A DNA stretch of 64,000 nt, taken from contig SIJG01000007.1 of the NCBI GenBank assembly GCA_023374025.1, positions 3,166,636 to 3,230,635 on the forward strand. The letters run 5' to 3'. Both the position numbers and the translations under genes were made by a program. The notes beneath the pieces are model-generated. The model ran no database searches. It saw only the letters and a program-made list of their open reading frames with translations, and was not told the DNA's origin. Below are positions 1 to 9,700 of this stretch, piece after piece (position 1 is the first letter of the stretch; the number at the start of each line of letters is the position of its first letter). The DNA is from Heterodera schachtii. Taxonomy: Eukaryota > Nematoda > Chromadorea > Rhabditida > Heteroderidae.

Positions 1-292
1 GAAAACAAAAAGGTCAGTGGGCGATGGTCCGTTAAAATGATTATTTCGGATCCGTATATTATTGGCCGAAAACTTTGGACCGCATGAACAATTGCGGCCA
101 ATTCCCCGTGGGTCGCAGGGAGTTTGGCTTCAGTTGCGGTTAATGTCCTCGACCAAAACCCAACCGCATGCATTTCATCACTTTTCGCTGACTGCATCAA
201 TGCTCCGGCATATGCAGTTGCGGATGCGTCGGTAAACAAATAAAATGGCAGATTATAATCCGGTGCTCTAAGGCAGGGCGCTTTAAGTAATT
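1..292 (-). pseudogene. RNase H domain of the gypsy pol, out of frame with RT
   Basis: Immediately after the RT ORF stops (283-285, complement), the next minus-strand frame stays open to the window edge. It carries RNase H hallmarks of Ty3/gypsy elements: a TDAS catalytic motif, a later THGELAAIV block and TDHRPL. The continuity of domains shows that the stop closing the RT ORF is a frame break at the RT/RNase H boundary, not a natural end. It could be a mutation or an assembly error; one window cannot tell. The domain continues beyond position 1. Confidence 0.75.
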
Positions 293-2256
293 GCCTTTTC
301 AAATGCTTCTGTCTCCTGATTTGCCCATTTAAACTCTGAGTTTTCCTGTTTTGTCAATTGATTTAAGGGATAGGCTATTTTTGCAAAATCAGGGATGAAT
401 TTTCTAAAAAATGACATCATTCCCAAAAATCTCTTCACTTCTTTGGCATTTTTCGGCATAGGAAAGGCTTCGATTACCTCTCGGTTGTTCAGTGACGGGC
501 TGTACCCATCTTTTGTCAAAATATGTCCCAAATAAGTGCATTGTGTTTTAAGGAAACTGCATTTTTCCTTTTTCACTTTTAATCCATTTTTCTCCAATTT
601 TTCAAAAATAATGTTCAAAGTGTCCAAGTGCTGTTCAACTGTATTTGTATGAACAAGAATATCGTCTATGTACACAGTAACATTTGGAATTCCATCCAAA
701 ATTTTGTCCATGACTCTTTGAAATATGCTCGGGGCGTTTTTTAAACCAAAGGGCAATTTGAGCATTTGATAAAGGCCCCATGGTGTTACAATTCCGCATT
801 TATATGAGCTCTCTTCATCCAGCGGGATTTGCCAAAACCCCGAAGCCAAATCCAAGGTTGTGTACCACCTTTTTCCCGCAGCTCTGATGATTGTTTTATC
901 CATTCTCGGAATTGGGTACGGATCTGGGATCGTAATCTTATTTAACGGTCTAAAGTCCACACATGGGCGTAGCTGACCGTTCGATTTCTTTACCAACACT
1001 ATGCTGTGTGCCCAGGGAGTGCAACTTTCTTTAATTACTCCCGACTCCAACATTTTCTCAATTTGCACTTTCAATTCACTTTCATATTTTTCCGGTACAG
1101 GATAGGGCTTTATTTTCTCGGGAATTTCGGTTGTTGTTAAAATTGGAGGGGCCTCGTAGGCACATTGCCCTAAGTCATATTCATGGCCTGAAAACACATC
1201 TTTATGTTTCTCCAAACAACGCTCTAATTCAACCCTCATTTGCTCTCCGTCCTCAATTTTACGATTTTTCTCACAAAATTCAATTTTAACCCCTTGAACT
1301 TTTTCACAAGCAAAAACTTGACCATTTTCTTTGCTAATCAAATTTCCTGTTTGCAAATCCAACAACAAAGGCATTTGGCGGAATGTGTTTCTTCCCACAA
1401 TTAAATCATAACTCTGCGTTCCGCCGATTTCCGCTTCAGTCACATAAACAATTGTCTCCATACGGCATCCGGCTAATTCCAACAAAATTTTGCTCTGTCC
1501 CAAAATAGGAACAATCTTTCCGCCCACTCCGATTACTCCAGAAATTTGGGCCATTTCCAATTTAGTGATTCCCAATCTGGTTGCAGTTTGCATACTGCAC
1601 AATGACACATGAGCTCCCGTGTCTAACAAGAAAATAACTCTTTTCTCATTTACCATCCCACCAATTTTAAAATTTGGGCCGTATGCTTCCTTCTCAACAA
1701 TATTTACTTGTACTAATCCTTCGACGTGCCCATTTTCTTTAAAATTCACCTTTTTGCCTTGTGACATTTGGCCATTTTCCGGGGATGGCCACCTTTCTGT
1801 TAATGGCATGATATTTATCACCTCCCTTTCTTTTTTTAAGATGGGCTTAAGAGGCATTGCCAATTCATTCGGATTATTTTTTATTTCCGGGCGGCTGGCA
1901 TTTCTCTCTCTTGGAACTCTTCGCCTTTTCCGAAAAATCTTTGTAATTTGACCGATCAGTCCTAAGTACTGAAAGGCTTGGGCAATTCGCTGTGGGAGGA
2001 ACAATTGGATCAAAATAGTTATCGTAACATAGCAGCAGCAGATAAACACCCACAATTGATTTAACGTAAAAAGACCTCCTCTTAAGAAAGCAAATAATCC
2101 GTTGGCAACTATTGTTGCCGCAATTTGATCAGTTCGTTCTGACTGTTTGTCCCACGAATCAGGCTTTGATAAGCGGGTAATTTCTTGAACAATCTTTGCT
2201 GCTTCAATTGTTTCGTTAAAATTTTCCGGTGAATATAGTTCAGTTAAATTTGCCAT
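283..2256 (-). CDS. Envelope-like membrane tail, aspartic protease and reverse transcriptase (pol part)
   Basis: A 657-residue ORF. Residues 1-95 look like the membrane-proximal end of a glycoprotein: glycosylation-type NLT and NET sites and a transmembrane helix at about 66-86, followed by a very basic tail. The retropepsin active site DTGA is at 212-215. A gypsy-type RT follows, with the YIDD catalytic motif in the palm and LPFGLKNAP upstream of it. It polymerises cDNA from element RNA in virus-like particles. The ATG at 2256 overlaps the stop of the upstream ORF (TAATG). However, the same frame reads as sensible coding sequence upstream of that ATG, so the ORF border is more likely a one-base break near 2300. 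The ORF ends prematurely before RNase H. Confidence 0.85.
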   Translation of the reverse strand: MANLTELYSPENFNETIEAAKIVQEITRLSKPDSWDKQSERTDQIAATIVANGLFAFLRGGLFTLNQLWVFICCCYVTITILIQLFLPQRIAQAFQYLGLIGQITKIFRKRRRVPRERNASRPEIKNNPNELAMPLKPILKKEREVINIMPLTERWPSPENGQMSQGKKVNFKENGHVEGLVQVNIVEKEAYGPNFKIGGMVNEKRVIFLLDTGAHVSLCSMQTATRLGITKLEMAQISGVIGVGGKIVPILGQSKILLELAGCRMETIVYVTEAEIGGTQSYDLIVGRNTFRQMPLLLDLQTGNLISKENGQVFACEKVQGVKIEFCEKNRKIEDGEQMRVELERCLEKHKDVFSGHEYDLGQCAYEAPPILTTTEIPEKIKPYPVPEKYESELKVQIEKMLESGVIKESCTPWAHSIVLVKKSNGQLRPCVDFRPLNKITIPDPYPIPRMDKTIIRAAGKRWYTTLDLASGFWQIPLDEESSYKCGIVTPWGLYQMLKLPFGLKNAPSIFQRVMDKILDGIPNVTVYIDDILVHTNTVEQHLDTLNIIFEKLEKNGLKVKKEKCSFLKTQCTYLGHILTKDGYSPSLNNREVIEAFPMPKNAKEVKRFLGMMSFFRKFIPDFAKIAYPLNQLTKQENSEFKWANQETEAFEKAIT

Positions 2257-5186
2257 TACTTTATTCTTAAAAAGCTGAACCGGAAATTCAGGAAAATCAA
2301 TTTTTCCATGCCGTAGAGCTGATGGAGAGAATCGGAGGGGATATGATTTATATCACCATTTAATTGGTCGAATTGCAAAATATTTTCTTTTGTCGCCATA
2401 TATAAAAAACGATTTTTCTGGCAATCCGTTTCGCTTGCTCTCGAGCGAATTATCATTGTTTTTGTGTCCAAAAATCCGTGTTTTTGTCTCCCATATAATG
2501 TGAAAGTGATGGGGAGCTGCTCAAAACAATGCCCTTTTTGCCAGCTAAAATGCATGTCACGCTCAAGTAATGGAAAACACGGCTTTATTTCCAGGGTCTC
2601 TTTTGTCACTAATCTTGCTGTTAAATAAGGATTTGCCAAGTAAAAGCGTGCCAAAAGGGTCGGGTTTGCATCAGCGAGTGCAATTGTTTGATCCGCCAAA
2701 AATTGTAAACTTGAGCAAATTTTCCTGATTGTTTCCGCAAAAAGTCGCTGCGTATTTCGAGAAATTTTGACGCTGAGGGCAGTCAGTTGCGCTGCTAATT
2801 GAGACGAGTAGACCAAGCCAACATCTCTTTCTCTTCGTCCCATATTACTTTCCCTATTTCGGTTTACAATCTCGTCATATTGGTGTGACGGTACGGCGAA
2901 TGCTTGGTCCGAAATTACAAATTCTGCCCCATTACAGTCCGTTTTTCTCGAGGCATTTAAAAATGTTAGGGCAAAATCTCCATAATTGGCTGTCCAAATC
3001 AATGTCGAGTATTCTCCGCCCCAGCCTCCGACTCTGACATAGGCACATTGCTGGGTTTCATCCGGTTTCCAGATCAGACTAGCCTGTGGGCATCGGCATG
3101 CCCCTGACTGATATACGCATGCGGTACATTCACTTATAGGCGTGCTAATTCCAGGGATTCCGTGCCTGGTAAATACGACTGTTTCATAAATATAACAATT
3201 AGACACTTCGGTAGTGCTCCAAAATAAACCAGCAGGCCATGCTCTCCATCCCACCTCCAAAGAATTATTTGTAATTCGTAGTGTTCCATTATTTGTTGCA
3301 CTTAAGTCTCCTGCTGGAGAATGATTAAGCTCTTTCATTTGATGGCAAGTTGCTGTCGGAACATCAATGGGATGGGAGGTTATTTCTTCGTATTTAGTCC
3401 AAAATAAGCCAATCCTCCGGGAAATACTCGTTTTTACACATTTACATACGGTAGCCTCTGTTTTATACTGTATGGTGTTTTGCCGAAAGATTGTGAATTG
3501 TGCTGGAGTTGGCTCTTCTGTTGGCATCCAGGTTGGACAAAATGGATCGGTGGGAATAGACCAAAGACTTAATGGTGCGTCCGGTAAGCAAATCATGGGA
3601 CCGGCTACGGCATTCCTTGCCGTATTAGGCGTAAATAATGCAAAAATAGCAATAAACGCCAATAAAATAGGACTAGCAACTCTTGCGGCCCCTAATCTTC
3701 CCCCAAAATGGACTTTTCTCCCAGGCGACTGTGATGAATTGGCATAATCCCTGGGGTTAGCATTCGGCGTCGGCGTCCCTCTGAAATTCCTTTCATTTCT
3801 TGGGGCCATTCCCCTCGTAAAACGCGAATTTCCTTCGTCTGTGCCGGTGTTCCATTGCCTTTCTCTTTCATAATAGCCGCCTCCGCTTTGCCGCCCGCGG
3901 ACATTTTGTCTTTCATCATTTTTCTTTGTTCTGCAATCTCTTACTACATGTCCCGGCCTTCTGCAGTAATAACATCTCCGTCTTTCATTTCCCATTTTAT
4001 TATTTATCCCCTGATGACTTTGCCGAATGGTCAAAGCCTCGACCTTTGTAGACAATTCCGCCACGGAATCAGCGACCGAAATTTGATTTGTTCGTCTTGA
4101 ACATAAAAGCAGTTCAAAATGCTGTGCTAGTTCATATGCACTTGAATAATTAGTTGGCCTTCCTGCTTTAACTTCAAATTGTAGGTCGGGGGTTAATCTT
4201 TCCACAAATTCTTCAAAAAGTCTTTTCCTTATCACGTCTTCACCCTCTCCGGCCAGTGCAGTTCTTATTGCCTCATTTAATCTATTTGCGAACTCGTAAA
4301 CTCGCTCTCCCGGCGCCTGTTTACAAATGGAGAGTGCCTGACGGGCAATTGAGCGTGTATTCTCATTTTCAAATTTTTGTCTTAAAAAATTTAATGCACT
4401 AGCTAAGTTTTCCGGTTGCGGTTCCATTGATTCCAACTCGGCACGTGCTTGTCCAATCAACAGAATTCTTAAACGGCTTAATTTCTGCGCCTCAGTAAGC
4501 TGTGGATATAGCGAAAGCATGTCCTCGAATTTTGAGGACCACCTCGAGAATGAAATACTCGGATTTCCATCATAACTTTCCAACGGGGCAATTCCACCAA
4601 GAAATGGGTCAGAAATCATTATTTCACAGTTTTCTCCGGAATTTGGTGGGTCCTCGTTAAGAAATTGCTCATGCTCAAATGAATGTCCATTTTCAGCCCA
4701 TAGGTTTTCATCTGACGCTCCCTCCATTTCCAAAAATTCAATTCGTTTTCTCAAAATATCAATGTCTTCTGTCATTTTCGCCATTTCACTTTTCATTTTC
4801 TCAACTATTTTGTTAAATCTGATTTTCGTAAACTTTTCAAGACTTTTCAGATTTAAACCGACCGTATCTATTCTTCCTTCAATTTTTATGACCTTTTCCT
4901 CCATCTGAAAATGGTCCAATTCTTCACGGTCTTCCAAATCAGCCATTGATTGTTCCAATTTTTCAACACGTAAGTTTTCATTCGGTCTTTGGAACATCCC
5001 GTTTATTTCCGCTAACTCATACTCCAATCTCCGAAATTGTCGGCAAACGGCCGACTCAAAAAGTCTCATTCGGTTTAACAGATTTGCAAAATTTCCGTTT
5101 TCTTCTGCAGTGAAGAAAACTGGGTCAAAATCGGAGCCAATTTCATTTTCTCCACTTTGTGAATTAGAACAATTTTGATTGCTCAT
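2256..5186 (-). CDS. Gag followed in frame by an envelope-like glycoprotein ectodomain
   Basis: A 976-residue ORF. Residues about 40-155 are predicted coiled coil. About 200-365 resemble the retrotransposon gag (capsid-like) domain. A CCHC zinc knuckle lies at 405-418 (CYYCRRPGHVVRDC). After a basic linker comes a hydrophobic signal-like segment (about 503-520), then a Cys-rich, N-glycosylation-site-rich ectodomain to about 780, a furin-like site (RRER, 784-787) and a further ectodomain stretch. Gag should package RNA; the second half looks like a membrane-fusion glycoprotein of uncertain class. I could not assign it confidently to the phlebovirus, chuvirus or errantivirus types. The last ~20 residues look out of frame, so the glycoprotein probably continues into the next ORF, where its membrane anchor lies. 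Confidence 0.7.
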   Translation of the reverse strand: MSNQNCSNSQSGENEIGSDFDPVFFTAEENGNFANLLNRMRLFESAVCRQFRRLEYELAEINGMFQRPNENLRVEKLEQSMADLEDREELDHFQMEEKVIKIEGRIDTVGLNLKSLEKFTKIRFNKIVEKMKSEMAKMTEDIDILRKRIEFLEMEGASDENLWAENGHSFEHEQFLNEDPPNSGENCEIMISDPFLGGIAPLESYDGNPSISFSRWSSKFEDMLSLYPQLTEAQKLSRLRILLIGQARAELESMEPQPENLASALNFLRQKFENENTRSIARQALSICKQAPGERVYEFANRLNEAIRTALAGEGEDVIRKRLFEEFVERLTPDLQFEVKAGRPTNYSSAYELAQHFELLLCSRRTNQISVADSVAELSTKVEALTIRQSHQGINNKMGNERRRCYYCRRPGHVVRDCRTKKNDERQNVRGRQSGGGYYERERQWNTGTDEGNSRFTRGMAPRNERNFRGTPTPNANPRDYANSSQSPGRKVHFGGRLGAARVASPILLAFIAIFALFTPNTARNAVAGPMICLPDAPLSLWSIPTDPFCPTWMPTEEPTPAQFTIFRQNTIQYKTEATVCKCVKTSISRRIGLFWTKYEEITSHPIDVPTATCHQMKELNHSPAGDLSATNNGTLRITNNSLEVGWRAWPAGLFWSTTEVSNCYIYETVVFTRHGIPGISTPISECTACVYQSGACRCPQASLIWKPDETQQCAYVRVGGWGGEYSTLIWTANYGDFALTFLNASRKTDCNGAEFVISDQAFAVPSHQYDEIVNRNRESNMGRRERDVGLVYSSQLAAQLTALSVKISRNTQRLFAETIRKICSSLQFLADQTIALADANPTLLARFYLANPYLTARLVTKETLEIKPCFPLLERDMHFSWQKGHCFEQLPITFTLYGRQKHGFLDTKTMIIRSRASETDCQKNRFLYMATKENILQFDQLNGDINHIPSDSLHQLYGMEKLIFLNFRFSFLRIK

Positions 5187-5228
5187 TTTGGTTCACTTCT
5201 TGACTTCTCTTTTTTTTTTTTTAAATTA

Positions 5229-5328
5229 GCACAACAGCTCGGCTGGAAAACACACTTGACCAGCTCAAAATTTATTTTTTGTGTTTGGCACAACAGCCCG
5301 GCTGGTAGTACACAACTAGACCAGCTCA
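5229..5328 (-). repeat. Tandem ~59-bp duplication in the retrotransposon leader
   Basis: Two diverged copies of a segment beginning GCACAACAGC and ending ACCAGCTCA lie side by side (about 5229-5269 and 5288-5328) between the primer-binding site and gag. They may be part of the untranslated leader or packaging region. No function can be read from the sequence. Confidence 0.6.
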
Positions 5329-5413
5329 CTGTGATTGTTTTGGTAATGGCACCGAGCCTTTACCCCTGCTGAATTTTGTTCAGCGCGCCTGATTTAACTC
5401 GTGCTTCTCCTCC

Positions 5414-5431
5414 TCCCGGGTCGTGGCACCA
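5414..5431 (-). other. Putative tRNA primer-binding site
   Basis: On the minus strand this reads TGGTGCCACGACCCGGGA, starting with the TGG that complements a tRNA 3' CCA end. It lies six bases after a likely LTR end (…ACACAACA) and upstream of gag, the expected position for minus-strand priming. I did not identify the tRNA species. Confidence 0.7.
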
Positions 5432-5707
5432 AAAATTGTTGTGTCCCCACGAGTCTCAGGCAAATACACTTTTTCTCAGTTTTGACAACTTTCCAAATTT
5501 GACCCAATTCAATCTTTTTTTTTCGACTCTTTTTTTTTTTAAGTTTTATTAAAGCAAAGCAATTATTTAAAGCAAAGCAAAATCGATCAAGAATAAGAAT
5601 AAGCAAAATTGGTTATAAGCAAAATTGGTTAAGAGTAAGCAAAAGGTAGAGTAAGTAGGAAGGGAGAATGGCAGTAAGAAGGGTTAAAATCCAAAGCAGA
5701 AAGAGCG

Positions 5708-5716
5708 CTTAAATAC
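5708..5716 (-). promoter_or_regulatory. TATA-like element GTATTTAAG in the LTR
   Basis: The minus strand reads GTATTTAAG within the probable LTR, about 270 bases before the LTR/primer-binding-site border, a suitable place for a U3 promoter. The same nonamer precedes several Polinton genes in this window. Confidence 0.45.
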
Positions 5717-5772
5717 GGCACAATTTTTGGGAGGAGCCAAGCGAAGCCAAGCGGGTGAGAATGGTCTAGGAC

Positions 5773-6519
5773 GGAGCAGGACATTTCTTTCCCGCCGTTT
5801 CTTTCCCGCCACTTCTTTCCCGTCATTTCTTTCCCAGGACATTTCTTTCCCGCCGTTTCTTTCCCGCCACTTCTTTCCCGTCATTTCTTTCCCAGGACAT
5901 TTCTTTCCCACCGTTTCTTTCCCGGGACTTTTCTTTCCCAAAATTAGAATTAATCATAAATATTAAAATAAATTTATAAAGCAATATAAGCGTTGTAAGC
6001 ACATAAGCAACAATAATTTTAAGGAAAATTAATACGTCGAAAACAATGTTTACCAAATGAAAATTTGAATTTTATTAATCCAAAATTACGGGAGCGGGAG
6101 TTTAAATTTTTCCGGGAGTGGGAGCGGGAATCCCGTAAACCCCCGCGGGACTCCCGCTCCCGCCTGTCTCTAATTTCTAGTTCCTTCCTGAAGTCAGACA
6201 CAAAAGTTACTGTAATGTAAATTCAAATTTTCATTTGGTAAACATTGTTTTCGACGTATTAATTTTCCTTAAAATTATTGTTGCTTATGTGCTTACAACG
6301 CTTATATTGCTTTATAAATTTATTTTAATATTTAGGATTAATTCTAATTTTGGGAAAGAAAAGTCCCGGGAAAGAAACGGTGGGAAAGAAATGTCCTGGG
6401 AAAGAAATGACGGGAAAGAAGTGGCGGGAAAGAAACGGCGGGAAAGAAATGTCCTGGGAAAGAAATGACGGGAAAGAAGTGGCGGGAAAGAAACGGCGGG
6501 AAAGAAATGTCGCGTACCG
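5773..6519. mobile_element. Non-autonomous foldback element, Mutator-like (MULE-type) features
   Basis: Two almost identical 292-bp inverted arms (5780-6071 and 6220-6511; I see a single mismatch in the stretch compared) flank a 148-bp centre. The outer part of each arm is a tandem array of GGGAAAGAAA-type units. The centre contains a further palindrome of GGGAGCGGGAG/CTCCCGCTCCC. A 10-bp direct repeat GGTCTAGGAC sits at 5763-5772 and 6520-6529. Long inverted repeats with a 9-10 bp duplication suggest Mutator-like elements. There is no transposase, so it would depend on one elsewhere. The arms carry long ORFs on both strands, but these are by-products of the repeat. Confidence 0.7.
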
Positions 6520-6724
6520 GGTCTAGGACACATTACACAAAGCGGTGAGAGAGAATTTTGGAGAGAAGGATTTGATGGATAAAATGTTTACGATGAGAAT
6601 TGGTGGAAAATGGGTCAATGCAAAAATGCCAAAAACAAAAATAAATAAAAAGACCAAAGTGCAGACACCGCACTAACTTTTGAATTTTGTTTTTTGAAAA
6701 TTTTTATGCCAATTCTATTTTCAG

Positions 6725-9700
6725 TCCGCCAATCCTTCAACATCAACTGCCAAATTGTTGGTGCCATTGGAGCCGTTGAATCGCAAAGTGCCGCTTCAAC
6801 TTCGCCAACGCCATTTGACCACCATTTATGCGGAATATGCCAAAATTTGTGGGGACGATCCATCACGGGCAATTGAAGGGGTGAGGGAGCGACACAAACA
6901 TTTTGAATTTGCATTACAAATTTAAATAAAAAAATATATTTTTTTTTTTTTTTTGAAAATTCCTTCGGGGGTGGGGGGTGAGGAAATTTGGTCATGACCG
7001 GAAAATATGTCAGTGAATCAGAATTCATGAAGACGGGAGGTACGGTATAATGATGATTTGAATTAAACTACAGTACGCTTTAGGTTTTTTATGAATTTTT
7101 GTAAATTTTTTTTATTTAATTTTTAATACAAATTCGCAATGAATTTCTTACACAGTTTTGAGCTTTTACTTTCTACAATACTTAAGTTAATCGAACTTTT
7201 TAGGAAAAAAATAATAATTTCCATTAACGCATTTTCTAAGGCCCAAAATGAGGAGAAATCGGTGCTTGACCGTTGCAACGGAAAAATGGGCTATTTGGCT
7301 GCAATTCCGATGCTCATCAAGCGATTGCGCGACGCTGCGGCGGATGGGCATAGCCATGATGAGGGCGAAACGCGGCGAAGGGGTGGGAAAATAATTTTAA
7401 TTTTTTTTTTATTTTCAAGAAAAAAATATTTATTGTATTCTGTGATATTTCATTTTTCTTTTCTTTTGTAGTAAATATAAACAGAAATTTTTCTATGCTC
7501 AGCAAAAACAACTAAACTTTTTATAAGATTAATTTTTCAGATAAATTCACTAAATAATTTAGTAATAAATTAATTGATTAAAAAAAATTATTTTTATTTT
7601 AAAAATTAATTTGTAATAAAATAATTGCTCAAAGATTCCGTTTCCCACACTTCCGTGCTGTTGGGTCGTCATGCAAAAACGGTCACCTGTGGATTGCATC
7701 GAGCTGAACGCTCATCACTCACCGCACAACACACAAATTTCACCGAAGCCGAGTGAGGAGAAATGGGGGAATTAATTAATTTTAATCGAACAAATCCATT
7801 GACTGATCGATCGCCTGGCTTTTGCTAAAGGCAATTTTCTGGAAACGGAAAAAATAACGGGAATTTTCCTACCCGTTTTTTTTCCCATGGGTTTCCCACT
7901 GTTTACCTGGGTCAAGCAACAGGAAAAATTTCCGATGGGAATCCAAATTAAACATTCTTGTTATCATTCGAAAGCATTAAGTTTTTTCTAATAGTCTACG
8001 AAAATCTAATATAAAATCACTAAAATAAAAAAAAAAATTTTTTTTTGCCAAAAAATGCGAAAAACGAATTTTTATTACAAGTTAATAGTTAAAAATCTTC
8101 GAACTATACCGAATGATTATATTTAATTTTTTTCCGTTTTTTTGCAGTTTTTACAATGCGCTACAGGATGGGTATTTGTTGACGGACCAGCAAATGTGGG
8201 ACAATGGCTATCCCCGGTGGGCCGAAACTTCCGCTGCTGGTGACAAAGCGATGGAGGAGGAGGGGCAAGGGTTGGACACCGACGACCCCAATGCTGGTGA
8301 TTTTTGTTTTACAATTTATTTTTTTTATTTTATTTAAAAAATGCATTTAAATATATTTAATTAATTATTATTTAATTCGTTTACAAATTTATTTTTTAGG
8401 CGTTTCAGTGCAAAAATCAAATATTTGAATTTTTACAGGAAAACGGCGCGTCGAAATTCGTCAGTCGGAGTTAGATGCCGGCAAAAGTCGTATCCCATTT
8501 GTGGACGATTCAGGCAAATCCTATGAATTTATACACACATGCAGAGAGACAGAGATCTAATACCCGAAAAATTAAAATTTTTCAAGATTTTTTGGAATAA
8601 AATTTACAAAAAAAATAATTAACAAAAATTTTTTAATTTTGTCCGTGAAATGTCTCATAAATTAATATATATTTTTTAAATTTTATTTATTTTTTTCCAT
8701 ATTTCAGTGTTGTCCAGGGTGTGTGATCGGTGTGGCAAAGAGTATCGGCTGACCAAGGAGGGCGATTATGCGGCTGGCGCCTCCTCTGATCAGTGCATTT
8801 TCCATTGGGGCCGCGCGTGGAAAAAACGGGGTGCGTGTACTGTAGTCAGTCAGATATGGTATCGTATTCTGGGGCAGAGACAGTAGGGACTCATTCTCAT
8901 CAAAGTTGTAGTTTGTGCAGATTGAGAAAAAGAATGGTCCCCCCTCCGCCGTTTCGCTTACTCTCCATTGAAAATTTCTAGAAAAAAACATTTGAAAAAT
9001 TCTTCAGCTATCTTTGTGTAAATTTATAAATAGTTATTAATCATGAATTTTGAAAAATTGTTAGAAAATTTTTTCTTTTTTTTTCTTGAAAGTTTTATTG
9101 TAAAAATTTTCCCAAGAATAGACATAATTTATTTGAAATTAAAAATGGGAGGGGAAACGTATTGTATACCGTGAAATGACCCCTTAAAAAACATCAAAAA
9201 AATTTCTCCTGTCGCTCTCGCACCGCCTATTTTTCGAATTATTATTTTTTCCATTATTTGAATTTTTTTTTTACTGTAAAAGTTTCCGGCACTGTTGAGT
9301 CGCGCTACAATTGCTGTGATCAACCGTTGACTGTGCAGGGCTGTGACGTCGCGCCGCATCACATCACGCAAACGCAACGCTTGTCCACCCTCCGCTGCTA
9401 CGCGGAGACACCGCGTCCGTTCGGCGTCGGCGACCCGCGCTCAAAAAAGGCAAGAAGCGCGTGCCGCGCGCGCGTGCGCACACAAAAGTGCCGAGAAATC
9501 ACCAGACACATGAATGGAATGGGAAAATGGGAACAGTTCCCCCGCATCGTTTCCCCCGAAAATTAAAAAAAAACTTTCCAAACTTAGAAATTTTTCAAAA
9601 AAATCTTTGGAAAATTCAGGCGATTTTTCGAAAATTTTTTTATGATTTACTAAGTTTTTCAAATTTTCCAAAAGTCGTTAGAAAATTTTTCAAACTTTTT

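Larger units (their letters stand above)
1..6537 (-). mobile_element. Ty3/gypsy LTR retrotransposon with envelope-like region (3' part outside window)
   Basis: Reading leftward from about 6.5 kb, the element shows a probable 5' LTR, a primer-binding site, a gag region with a zinc knuckle, an envelope-like stretch, an aspartic protease, a reverse transcriptase and the start of RNase H, which runs off the left edge. The RT motif set (YIDD; LPFGLKNAP) is of the Ty3/gypsy class. Integrase and the 3' LTR lie outside the window. The envelope-like segment sits between gag and protease instead of after pol, which is unusual. Frame breaks near positions 2300 and 290 mean it is probably not intact as assembled. 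It lies just upstream of, or in a 5' intron of, the exonuclease gene. Confidence 0.85.
5437..6537 (-). repeat. Probable 5' LTR interrupted by a foldback element
   Basis: The LTR end next to the primer-binding site is sharp: on the minus strand the sequence ends ACACAACA, 5' of TGGTGCC. The outer edge is inferred at about 6537, where the minus strand would begin TGTAATGTG, giving TG...CA ends once the foldback element at 5773-6519 and one copy of its 10-bp duplication are removed. The net LTR would be roughly 340 bp. The matching 3' LTR is outside the window, so the outer border is a prediction. Confidence 0.5.

Noticed and set aside
2254..2258. TAATG stop-restart translation between the gag-env and pol ORFs
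   Set aside because: Attractive because such coupling is known in some retroelements. But the downstream frame reads as plausible coding sequence upstream of the ATG, and a single-base break beside an A-run near 2,300 explains the junction more simply.
5684..6533. ORFs with GKEMSWERNDGKEV or FFPATSFPSFLS repeats
   Set aside because: They are translations of the GGGAAAGAAA repeats in the two arms of the foldback element.
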